Shown: one piece after another, positions 1-10,759 of the stretch
How the letters are laid out: each line of letters opens with the position of its first letter
Position numbering within the stretch: the first letter of the stretch is position 1
DNA from: Anaeramoeba flamelloides
Lineage: Eukaryota; Metamonada; Anaeramoebidae
DNA: 64,000 bases
NCBI GenBank assembly: GCA_027625915.1
Contig: JANTQA010000063.1
Span: 434,001-498,000, forward strand
Direction: 5' to 3'
Made by a program: the position numbers and the translations under genes
Notes under the pieces: generated by a model
Seen by the model: the letters and a program-made list of their open reading frames with translations, nothing else
What the model was told of the DNA's origin: nothing
Databases searched by the model: none

Positions 1-1
1 G

Positions 2-1735
2 AACAAAGTAGTTAAAGACTTTGCATGTGGTGTTCTTCAGAGCTATGTTTTACTTGAAAATGGAGACCTTTATTCATTTGGGTTTGTGATTTGTATTCTT
101 TCTGTTTTTTTGAAATTAAAAAAAAGAAAAAAAAAACAAAAAAAACAAAAAAACAATTTACAAATGGCTTTTTGATTTTTTTTTCTCAGTTTATTGTCTA
201 AATTCGAGAGAACCAAACCAACAAAAAAAACTCTACAAAAATTATTGGAAATTGTCATAAATTTGTTGATTTCCAAAAAAAGAAAAAATTTTTTTCTTCA
301 TTTCAAATTTTACTACACAAACGTAAATATGGAGTATGTAAAAAATCGAGTTTTTACAATTACAGAGATAAATAAAGAGTTCCATGCATTTATCCAAATT
401 TTAGTCATCAGAAATATAATATCTGTTTTGATTTTTGAGCTAATAACAATTTTAATCAAAAATAGATTGTTATAATACCAATCTTTCAATTTTTAAAAAA
501 AAATCATTTTTCAAGCAAAGTATTGGTGTTCACCAAACGATTTTAAATTGAAAATCCCTTTTAGCTCAAAAATCAAAAAGGGGATTCGTTTACTATAACC
601 AAAATTTGGATAAATGCATGGAAATCTTTATTTATCTCTGAAAATTGTAAAAACTCTATTTTTTACAATATTCCATATTTACTCTTGTGTATTGTTGCCC
701 TATTTCAATTAAGAAATGAAGTTTTTATTTCAAGTTGTCAAATATTTTACCAAATTATTAGTTGAACGAATTCCCAAAGATCTTCACTAAATCAATGACC
801 AATTTTAACGATGAAATTAGGATCTTCCTTATTGAATTATCAGACAAAAATAAAACCTTTTAATATATAATTTGATTTTGACAGTAATAATTTTTTCCAA
901 GGAATCTATTGCAAATTTGTAATCTTTATTTATTTGTTTGTCTCTTTTTTTGTCTCTATTTGAAGAATGAATAATCCGAAAATCTCCCGATTTCAGAATC
1001 TTTGAAAAAAAAAAAAATAATCAACAGAAATTTTAACCAATTTTTTTTTCAAATACAAGCATTTGATTACAAGCCATAATTCCTCAAAATATATTATTTC
1101 CGAAACAACTTTATTAATTAAAAAGTATTTTTTAATTGAAATAGTTTTTTAATATATTTGAATGGTACACATGTGCAAAAAGTGATATTTTAATATTTTA
1201 AGTTATTTTACTAAATTTGACATTTTTCCAAAAACTATAAAACTTTTCCTATGCGCCCAGGCGGTTTTTGTTTTTTTGTTAACAAACATGAGGGTTTCTA
1301 ATATCAAAAAAAACAATTTAATAATAGAATAAAAATGTTTGGGGAAGAAACAGAAATTCAAAAATGGAAAATAATTTTCAGAAATCAAAACACAAAAACA
1401 ACCCCAAACATTTTTCTTCTTTCATTAAATCGAATTTTTTGCTCTTAGAATCCCCAAGTCCGCTGGCAAAAAAAAAAAAAACCGCCTGGGCGCATAGGAA
1501 AAGTTTTATAGTTATTGGAAAAATGTCAAATTTAGTAAAATAACTTAAAATATTAAGATATCACTTTTTGCACATGTGTTACAAATCCTAATATATTATT
1601 TCAAAAATTGTAATTCACTTTTTTTTTAGTTTTTTGGTTTTATTTTTTTTTTTTCATTTTTAAAATATCAGGTTTTTTATACATTTATAAGAATTAAAAG
1701 TGAATTATATATAAGATTTAATTAATTATTAGTTC

Positions 1736-1771
<36 letters not shown>

Positions 1772-4700
1772 TTTTATTATTTTATGTTAGCCGCACTTTT
1801 TGAAATAAGTTACATTTTTCAGAACTAATAATAACTTGATAATTATCAATAGTTGATTTTTCACAAAAAATAATATTAAAAATAATTTAGATCACGAATT
1901 TTTTTCGAAGTGAAATTTTTAATTTTAATACTTTAAACTTTTTTAATCTACAAAATACAAATTTTTTTAAATTCAATGATTCAATTTTTAAACTAAATTC
2001 CAAAAATTTGGACACAGTTTAAGCAGTTGAAAAAATAACAGTACTACACTTTAAATTCAATTTGGAAATAATTTTGATTTTGACACATTATTTCATTTTT
2101 TGTCTTTTCTGTTTTATTTTCATTTCTTTTTTTTTTTTACCAGTTACGTAATCTGATTCGTTTGATGTGTAAAAAAATCAAATTTTTTTTCAATGAAAGC
2201 TCAAAGGTTAATGCTGAGTTTGTTAAATAAAAAAATCATATACAATTAGTTGATGATATCCAATCATTTGCACGATCAACAATTGTTGGTGAAATTTAAA
2301 CAAATTTAGCAATAGAATTTTTTTGTTTTATCCCGTTTCATTATTTTGGAAACAACACTTTTTTTTTCTGGTTTTATATTTTTTTCTTTTATTTGGATAA
2401 AAATGATTACTTATACAAACGTTAATAATTGGTAACGTAAATGTGGTTTAATATTAAATTTGAAAAAATACAAAAAATTGAGATTTTTTTTGCCAATTTT
2501 TGATTTTGGGTGTTTCTGTGATTTCCAAATTTTTGGAATGGGGTTTATTTTAATTCTTTCTGTTTAATAATTGTAAAAATTATAATATATATGTACTGAA
2601 AGGTTTAATTTTAAATTTAATTTTTTTTTCAAAGATCAAAGGCTTTTTTATATCTATATATCTATAGTCTTTTATATATTTCTGAATGTAAATCAAACCT
2701 TCTTAACCTTCCCAAAAAGAATATGGTATTAATTTTCTTTTTATCAATAAACAAATATTTTTATTCAAAAAATTATTTTTTCTCAAGTATGAAAAACCGA
2801 AATTTTATTATTCTTAAATCTCTTACCAGTAAAAAAATTAATTTTAATCATAACCTAAAAGCTTCTAGTTTGCATTAATTTCAAAGTTTATCATTTTTAA
2901 AAACACCTTGTATACACTAATTACAAACTAGTAATATAACAAAATGACTGTTATATATTAGTGAGAAATAAAAATCAAAAATTTATCATAATTTGAGATT
3001 CATATTTGCTTTTTTCCAAAAGAAATGGAAAAGATTCTGTCTTCTTTTTAGCTTTTAGAATCAACGATCTTCCAAAGGAATTTGTGTTTTTTTGTTTAAA
3101 AATTTTGATTTGTCAATGCAACCAACTTGTTAACAGAATAAACCAAATTTTTTTCTTTAGTATCATTCATTTTTAGACTTCTGAAATCTTTTTTCATGGT
3201 CTAAATTTTTTTAGAATCTTAATGTCTTTTCCAATTTAGTGTTCCGTATTCAGGTTAATTTACAAATGAAGATTGAGTTGAATTTTCTCTGAAAAGTGAA
3301 TTAAAATTTCACCCCTTTGATTTTCAACATGAAGAATAAGATAATTTGAAAAGAGATCAAAAAAATTGATTCTAAAAATTTCACAGCCATTTTATGACCC
3401 AAGACATTAAAAATTTGAATTTAAGTTTTCTTCTCTTATTTTCACAAAAAGTACCTTTTGGAAAATTAACTCTAGATTTATTATCTTTTGTTTTATATGA
3501 CATTAACTCAAAGTAGATATAATCTATCGAACGAATATGTTTTTAAAATTCAATTTAAACATTACCATTGAAAAAATAATTTCGAAAATGGGAAAGTAAC
3601 ACAGATTTTAAATTGATCCTAAGCAAAATTAAAATCGTATTAGCTTTATAATTTATTTACCTTTAGGTGGCTTTCTAAAATTTTTATTGGTTTTGAGAGG
3701 TCTTTTCTTTTAATATCAATCCCCAAATAATACAACATTTTTAATTTTTCAAAATTTGTACAAAATAAAAAATTGTAATGAAAATTGGTTGAATACTCTT
3801 CATTTTTTTGAAAAACAAAATAAAAACAAAAAAAATATAATTATTTATATAAAATTCCTTTATCTTTTAAAAAAATTCTTAACTAAAATAGATATAATGA
3901 CAAAGGTTCACTTGGATATGACTGCACAGGAAACCATTCAGTTCCAAAACATGTTGCTTCCAATGTTTATAAAGTATTTGGTGGCAATTTTTCATATCAT
4001 TTATTATATATAGACGGGAATAATAATCTCTATGGCAGTGGGCAAAATGATAATAAGCAATTAAGCTATAATGGAGAGAAAATTCTTGTACCAAAACTTG
4101 TATCAGAATTTAAAGGCATCGCAGTTAAAAGGGCCGGTGGTTTAACTGATTTAATACTTATACTTACATTAGAAGGAAGTTTGTATTATTCCAATCCGAA
4201 TAATACTTCATTGAATAAATCCCCAAAGGGTTATACATATGTTAAAAACACCAGTAATGTAAAATTAATTGATTTTTCAACAGGATATAATTTTGCATTG
4301 GTATTGGGCGAAAATAATAGAATTTTTCTTTGGGGTGAACAAACAACTGGTAAAAAAACTCATTCTAATTCAATTTTATTTCTTTTTCTTTTTTGTTTTT
4401 CTTTCTTTTCTTTTTTTTTTTTTTTGTTTTTTGTTTTTGTTTTTTTGTTTTGGTTATGAAAGATCTTCATTCATATTAGAACAAAAATGAGATAAATTAA
4501 AGGCGATTTTTGAAGGAAACTAAATTCAAAATCAAATGAAATTTTATTGCGAATCTATTGAATTTATTTAATAAATATCATTGAAATAGTCAATGAAAGT
4601 TATCGGGTAAATTTCAAGAAGATTTTTTTTCAAAATTTTTCGAATTAAATGAAAATTGTTGAAAAATAAAAGGTAAATGAAAAACAAAAGAAAATTTATT

Positions 4701-7700
4701 TAATTTCAAATAAGGTGTTTATTTTTTAATTATTTCTTATCTGAAAAGGAACACGATACCTAAAAAATAGGAAGAAAAGAAAAAGAAAAAAAAAAAACAA
4801 TAGTAATAGAAATGTAGCAATAAAAAAGGTTCATATAAGCTATTTTCAAAGAAAATACGGGTAAATTTATTTTAAAATATCTTTATTAAACTCAATTGTC
4901 ATAAAACTATTCAAATATACAAAAGAATTAACATTCATTTATTGGCTCTTAATAATAATTCAATTTGTTTGTTAGTATGGAATTACTATAAATAAAAAAT
5001 ATGAAAAATTCTGATCTCGATTTTTTATGATATTTTTTAGGGGTGATAATTGGTGTTTATTATTTTCTTTTTGATCAAAAAAATCGGTTTCTTATAACTT
5101 TTTTATCTAGATAGTATTTCAAATAGAATGTAAAATCTTAGAACCATATTTTATTCTTTAAAAAATTGTTTGTGTCCTTATCATATTTCCGTTTTTTTTA
5201 TTGGAATTGGCTGTACATTGTTTTCAACAAAAAAAGTGTTATTTTTTTTTTCATTTTTTGGAAAAATTTTAATCAACATATTTTGAAATAAATAGATGTT
5301 GATTCAATCTGTATTAATATTTAACTTAATGTTGTATTGTAAATTTACGAATAGACCCAACTAATCAAAGAGGAATTTTTATGAAATGTAAAAAAAAAAA
5401 AAATGCATTCACTTTTTTGGGAATACCTTATTCTAAAATTACTATACTATTCATTTTTGAAAATCAATGAAAGTTGTATTAGAAGTTTTAATTCGTTTTT
5501 CAGAGAAAATTCAACAAAATCGTCATTTGTAAATTAACCTCAATCCAGAACACTAAATTGGAAAAGACATTAAGATTCTAAAAAAATTTAAACTTTAAAA
5601 AAGTTTTCATAAGTCAAAGAAAAAAATAACAAAAAAAGAAAAATTACACATTTTATGTTAAAAAATAAAAACAATTTTTGAATCATGATAATATAATCTA
5701 ACAATCCAATTTTGAGGAATTTTAATTTGAAATATTTTTGTAATTTTGTTTTTTTGAAAATTTAATCCAGATTCTTTTGAAAACAATTCATTTTATGAAA
5801 AATTTTAGATCAGGTATGTATGATTTTTCTACATATTCTTTTTGTTCAATTTGTTAACATTTAATGGTTTTTAAAACAAATTTTATTTTTAAAAAACAAT
5901 TACCAAATTCTTTGAGTATTTTTTATAAGATTTTGGTGTATTTAAGAGGTTTTTCCTTTCATTATAAAATTAAATCGTGAAAATGAATAAATATACTCTT
6001 TAAACAACAATCTTTATAATTTAGTATGTGTTTGAAAAAATTTGAATTTTTGAGTATTTTCAGTGTTTTTTCAGGGATTAAAATTAAAAATTATTTTTTT
6101 TTACAATTATAATCGAACAAATTTTCCATCCAAAACTTTTTATTCAAAAAAAAAACACATGATATATATATATTACATGTATGATAATTTTTTTGATTTC
6201 ATTAAATGTGGTTTTACACGCGTGAGCGACGCGTAAAATTCCTTTCTGATTATATATATATATATGTATATGTGTGTAATCAAAACAGAAAAAAAAAAAT
6301 GAGCTGACTTAATTTGGAATTCATAAAAAAGTGAAATTTTGATCACTTTTCTTCCCCAAATAGTAATTTTTTTTAAAAAAAATTAATTCTTTTTCTCAGT
6401 GTTTAAAGAGTCTACAATTTTCAAGAGCTTTAAACGGAAAACTTACTTTGTATTGTTTTGTTTTTTAAAAAAAATAGAAAATCAAACCATTTTCATGATT
6501 TTAAATGCAAAACCTCCCACTTAAATGGGGAATTGTGAATTCCCATTGTTTTCCATGGCTTTTAAGGCAATTAGGCCCTACCTGTATATAATTGTTTTTT
6601 TTTTTTTTTTTTTTTTTCATTCTTTTTAAGTTTTTTCGTTTGCATTTTTTCAAATCCCAGAAACGAAAAGTATGATTTCAAAAGAATTCAAGAACTTTTT
6701 CAAAAAATAAAAACATAAAACAACGGATGAAACGAAAAAACAGGTAAAAAATTCGAAAAAATGCGATTTTATAAGTTTTTCATGGTTTTAAAACGAAAAG
6801 TTATACTACTTGTGATATATATATATATATATATATATAAACCACAATTCAAAATTTTTAACACACCAAAATTCAATTTTTGAAAAAAAAAACTTATTTA
6901 ATCAATTCAAGAAGAAATACCAAATTATAACCATTCACTAATTGAAATGTTAACACTTGTTTATAAATTACAATACCCACAAAACAAAAAAATAAATAAT
7001 TATCAATACAAATAAATCATGGGTGTGTTAAAAATTTTGGAGAGAGCAAAACATCAAAAACATTGATAAATTTGTTGAAATTCTATTAGGAATATTGATC
7101 GATCAAAAGCTTAGATACTATCAACTAATTTTATTTATTCGTTTTATATTTTTTTCTTTCATTTTGATGAAAATGATTACTTATAAAAACATTAATACTC
7201 GGTTAGTTAAATGTGATTTTATATTACTTTTGAAAAAATATAATAAATTGAGTTTTTATTTTGCTATTTTTGATTTTGGGTGTGTCCAAATTTTTGGAAT
7301 GGTGTTTCTCTTGCTATGGAAAAACGATATTTAGCACGACGCTTAATAAACAAATAATAGTAATAATAATAATCACCAAATTATTATATTTTCAAAATTA
7401 TTTTAATTATTATGTATTTTATTTTCTATTAAAACTCATAAAATAAAAACTTTTCAATCATTATTTAATGTTTAATTTCAAAGGGGTTTTTGGTGAATAT
7501 AGCAATAATAATAAGGATTCGTTGAAGGAAATTCAAATTCCAGAATTGAAGTCTCAGATAGCGATAAATATCAATTCTGGGGTCTTAAATACTTTTATTT
7601 ATGGGGTTCAGGGAAATTCTCTAAATGATGAATTTAAAAATTTATTTGAATCTATGCTTTTCACTGATTTTCAAATTGGGAAATTTAAAGTACATAAGAT

Positions 7701-8295
7701 ATTTGTTGAAAAAAGAGCCAACAACAAAATAAATATTGTAAAAGAAAAACTTGAAAATAACTGTTCAGAAGAGCAACAAAAAATGTTTCTGGAATGGGTT
7801 TATGGCGTTAATGGCAATAATAATAAAATTCAAGACATTTTTGAAAAATTTCAAATTGATTATAAAAAGAAAACTTTATTATCTGATCTTGGAGAATTAT
7901 ATAAAGATGAAGAATCAAAAAATTTTAATATTTTAGTGAGAATAGATGAAGACGAAGACGAAGACCAAGACGAAGACGAAGACGAAGAAGCAAACTTTGA
8001 AGAAATCCCTGTTCATAAATTTATTTTATTAGCAAGATCTGGTTTATTTAGAGAAATGTTCTCAAATATTAAAGAAGAATCAAACAAAGTAAAAGATTAT
8101 TCTGAGAAAACAATTGAAAGTCTAGAAATTCTAGTTAAATTTTTTTACACAGATAAAATTGAGTTAACAGCAGACGATGATCCAGAATTAATTGTCGAAG
8201 ATTTAAAAGATGCAGAAAGTTATTATCAATTGCATAAAAATTCTACTCTTAATAAACAATTATCCCAAATTAAAAGACAATTTGGTTTTTATTAA
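2..8295 (+). CDS. RCC1-repeat / BTB domain protein, 5' end outside window
   Basis: Three exons are readable: 2-81, 3892-4349 and 7484-8295, with introns 82-3891 and 4350-7483. Exon 1 ends in an RCC1 blade (DFACGVLQSYVLLENGDLYSFG) that continues across a GG|A junction into YNDKGSLGYD in exon 2. Exon 2 carries further blades (NNLYGSGQND, NRIFLWGEQTTG). The G|GG junction to exon 3 completes TTGVFGEYSNNN, as expected for an RCC1 repeat. Exon 3 then runs into a diverged BTB-like segment (FESMLFTDFQIGKFKVHKIF), an Asp/Glu-rich insert (about nt 7946-7990) and a clearer BTB domain (VHKFILLARSGLFREMF, then FFYTDKIELT). RCC1 blades form a propeller and BTB domains dimerise or recruit Cullin-3; a role as a ubiquitin-ligase adaptor is inference. 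The N-terminal blades lie upstream of the window. Both introns are unusually long and full of repeats. Family call is firm; exact blade count is not. Confidence 0.85.
309..706. repeat. Fold-back (inverted-repeat) element, copy 1
   Basis: About 140-bp imperfect arms at 309-475 and 560-706 face each other. The left arm reads GAGATAAATAAAGAGTTCCA and the right arm carries the complement (CATGGAAATCTTTATTTATC). The element lies inside intron 1 of the RCC1-BTB gene. A diverged copy is at 20610-20990. No coding capacity; it looks like a non-autonomous DNA element. Confidence 0.7.
1167..1579. mobile_element. MITE with about 100-bp terminal inverted repeats
   Basis: The left arm starts CACATGTGCAAAAAGTGATA and runs to about 1275. 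The right arm (about 1480-1578) is its near-perfect complement and ends in CACATGTG. Both inner arm ends contain a GC-rich block (CTATGCGCCCAGGCGG) that stands out from the AT-rich surroundings. The spacer is about 200 bp and codes for nothing. Flanks (gg-TA on the left, tt-ac on the right) suggest, but do not prove, TA target use as in Tc1/mariner-type elements. It lies in intron 1 of the RCC1-BTB gene. Confidence 0.75.
1740..1768. repeat. (AT)n microsatellite
   Basis: Uninterrupted AT dinucleotides within intron 1 of the RCC1-BTB gene. Confidence 0.9.
2385..2560. repeat. Dispersed repeat fragment, related to 7140-7315
   Basis: The stretch from TATTTTTTTCTTTTATTTGG through GATTTTGGGTGTTTCTG to TTTTTGGAATGG matches 7146-7303 with scattered differences. 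It probably derives from the element whose terminal repeats are best seen at 6844-7046. No open frame of interest. Confidence 0.55.
3199..3304. repeat. Left arm of a distant inverted repeat flanking RCC1-BTB exon 2
   Basis: About 105 bp here (key segment TTTTTTTAGAATCTTAATGT, then TCTTTTCCAATTTAGTG) is the reverse complement of 5488-5593 with few mismatches. One arm is in intron 1 and the other in intron 2 of the RCC1-BTB gene, so they face each other across exon 2. Confidence 0.8.
4836..5345. repeat. Dispersed repeat about 500 bp, copy 1
   Basis: This is collinear with 51241-51745: both contain AATAATTCAATTTGTTT, a TTCTGATCTC segment, GTACATTGTTTT and a final TATTTAACTTAAT. The copies are clearly diverged. 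It lies in intron 2 of the RCC1-BTB gene and has no recognisable coding content. Confidence 0.65.
5488..5593. repeat. Right arm of the inverted repeat flanking RCC1-BTB exon 2
   Basis: Reverse complement of 3199-3304; see that entry. It lies in intron 2. Confidence 0.8.
6212..6238. other. CpG-rich near-palindrome with two ACGCGT hexamers
   Basis: The motif ACACGCGTGAGCGACGCGT sits between TTTT and AAAA in otherwise AT-only intron sequence. It holds several CpG dinucleotides and two ACGCGT hexamers a few bases apart. ACGCGT is the MCB core bound by MBF in fungi; a regulatory role here is only a guess. Confidence 0.4.
6844..7330. mobile_element. TIR element family A, copy 1 (plus attached repeat tail)
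   Basis: The left end has TCAAAATTTTTAACACACCA and the right inner end at 7021-7040 has GGGTGTGTTAAAAATTTTGG, which are inverted copies. A tail follows with GATCGATCAA (shared with the other copies) and then a segment shared with 2385-2560. Related copies are at 8678-9215 and 12544-13085. No transposase frame was seen, so it is non-autonomous. Confidence 0.7.
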
Positions 8296-8347
8296 AGAAA
8301 AATACTAGACTATTGTTAACATTAGCATTGTAGCTATTAATAAAATC

Positions 8348-8350
8348 ATG

Positions 8351-8404
<54 letters not shown>
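8348..8404. repeat. (AT)n-(GT)n compound microsatellite
   Basis: About 12 AT units pass directly into about 14 GT units just downstream of the RCC1-BTB stop codon. Confidence 0.95.
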
Positions 8405-8405
<1 letters not shown>

Positions 8406-8677
8406 ACCCAGGAGACAATTGGCGTATTTTGAAAAAAATTACTTTTTCCACAATTTGAAAAATATTATAATCCACTAACTATATAGCCACTATTAATCCT
8501 GTTGTTCAATCAAAAGAACAATAAAAATTCAAATAAAGAATGAAAAAAAATATTTTTTAAAAAGTTTTTTTTTTAGATAAATTGTTTTTTTATCAAATGA
8601 GCACGAAAAAAATAGTATTTATGATAATACACATCATATTGATCACAATCAAAAAATATCTGAATTTCTGGAAAATC

Positions 8678-9215
8678 CCAATTCAAAATTTTTAACACAC
8701 CAAAATTCAATTTTTGAAAAAAAAAATAATCATTTAATCAATTCTCGAAGAAAAGCAGAATTAGAACCATTCATTAATTAAAATTTACAATTGTTTATAA
8801 ATTAAAATACTCACAAAACCAAAAATAAATAATTATCAATACTAATAAATTATCTGTGTGTTAAAAATTTTGGAGATAGCAAAACAAAAAAATTAATTTT
8901 TAAATTTGTTTAAATTCTTTTAACAATTATTGATCGATCAAATGGTTAAATACTAAACAATAATTTTATTTGAGTTCTTCTGTTTTGAAAAAACCAACTT
9001 GAACCTAATATCAATTGTTGAAAAAGAAAATTGATCAGAACGAAACAAGTTTTGTAATTCTAAAAAATTAAATGAAAAAAAAACTAAAAAAGAAAAAATG
9101 ATTTTTTTATTTTATAAAAATCAAAATTAGTTCCAATTTGAATGAAATTGAATTATTGTGATATTTTTAACTGTTTTAACTCTGCCAAAATTTTGAATTT
9201 TCGTTTAAATATTAT
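8678..9215. mobile_element. TIR element family A, copy 2
   Basis: It begins ATTCAAAATTTTTAACACAC and has the complementary TGTGTGTTAAAAATTTTGG at about 8856. It continues with the GATCGATCAAATGGTTA tail and ends near CCAAAATTTTGAATTTTCG. It aligns over its full length with 12544-13085. Confidence 0.75.
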
Positions 9216-10759
9216 AAACTATGATAACAAGATTTTCTTGTAGAATCCTAAGTTGAGATCATTTATTATTAACACCATTTCTGTTTGCGGAACTTAAATT
9301 TTTTGGTAATTCAAACAAAAAATTAATGTTATCAATTATTTTCTGAACAATTGATCTATAAATCACAATATGTGTTCTGAAATTAGCATTATAAAGAAAT
9401 AATATAAAATGCATCGTTTTTCAAGTCAAAGTATTCATTTTTAAAAAGATTATCATTTACCCCTTGGTCCGTCCCATCAAAAATACCTATTTACGTTTTA
9501 AATAACAATATTATAATGTTTAATTTTTTATTTTTTTTATGATTTCCAATTTTTATTCTCTTAGTAAGGTTGGTTTGTTTGCCTTTTATATTTTTTTTTT
9601 TTTTTTAGTAAGTCGCTTCGTTTTTTAATTTAGGAAAAGTTGTAAAATTGAAAAAAAAATAATAACATGAAAAATATTCATAAATAGTAATATTTTATGT
9701 TTTTTTTTTGAGAGTAGTTTACAATTTCTATTTGACTTTTGGATCAAAAATGCGAAAATTTTCAAACATTTTAAAAACAATTTTGTTTCCTTTTTGAAAT
9801 TTTGTTTTCTGAATAAGTAAATTGACATTTTATTTATGAATTCCGAAAGGATCAATACATTATCAAAACAATTTTTTAATAAAACTATTTAATTCGTCAA
9901 CTTTGTTTTTAAAACCTAAAATAGAGATTATATATAAAAATGTTAGTCAATTAGACTCATAGAAAAGTTTGTAAACCCAAAAACACTTTGTTTTTTTTTT
10001 TAAAATTAAATTTATTTGAAAATCGTTTTCAAAAAAAATCAAAAAGGCTTTACATTAAAAACTATTTCAAACACATTCTGATATTTAAAAAGATTTTGAA
10101 GTTTCTCATTTGTTTTAATAAATAATAAAATATGATTTTAAATTTTTCTTTAAAATATTGATATTTTGAAAAAGAAATTTTACATGTTCAGTAATTTCAA
10201 ACTTTTAACCAGGTTCAATAGAGTTCAAACTCTTGATAAATTGATTAAATGTTCAACATAAAAAGGAAACAACCAACAAACTCATTCAAAACTCAAGGTG
10301 AAAAAACAAAACTTTTTTAAAAAAAATAATTTTTTTTTAATTTTTTATCTTTATTGATTTTCTTGTATTTGTTCAAAAATATAATCTTTTCTTTTTTCTT
10401 TATTTATAAGGTAAGCTATCCTATCAATTATAACCTTATATACATTATAAATAGACTAAAAAAAAAGAAAAATAAAAATAGTTTTTTATACAAGCAAAAT
10501 GTGATTTTGTTGAGTAAACTATCCTTAATTAACAAGAAAAAACAATTGATTTTTTTTAATAAAAATTAATTTTAATTATAAAGATTTTTAAAATAAAAAA
10601 TCAGGATCATTGCTCTTTGTTTCAAAAGAAATTAAAATCCAAACACAATAAAAATAAAAATTAAAACTCAAAATGAAAATTAATATCCAAAAAATAATTT
10701 TTTTATAAATAAAATATATTTCGAATTAGTATTTGAAAAATATTTATTTGGTTTTTGCT

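Larger units (their letters stand above)
8296..10759. other. Intergenic region between two convergent genes
   Basis: The RCC1-BTB gene (+) and Elp3 (-) point toward each other here. The region holds an (AT)n(GT)n tract at 8348-8404, element copy 8678-9215, and otherwise AT-rich sequence without a supported gene. No clear polyadenylation signal stands out from the background. Confidence 0.6.
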
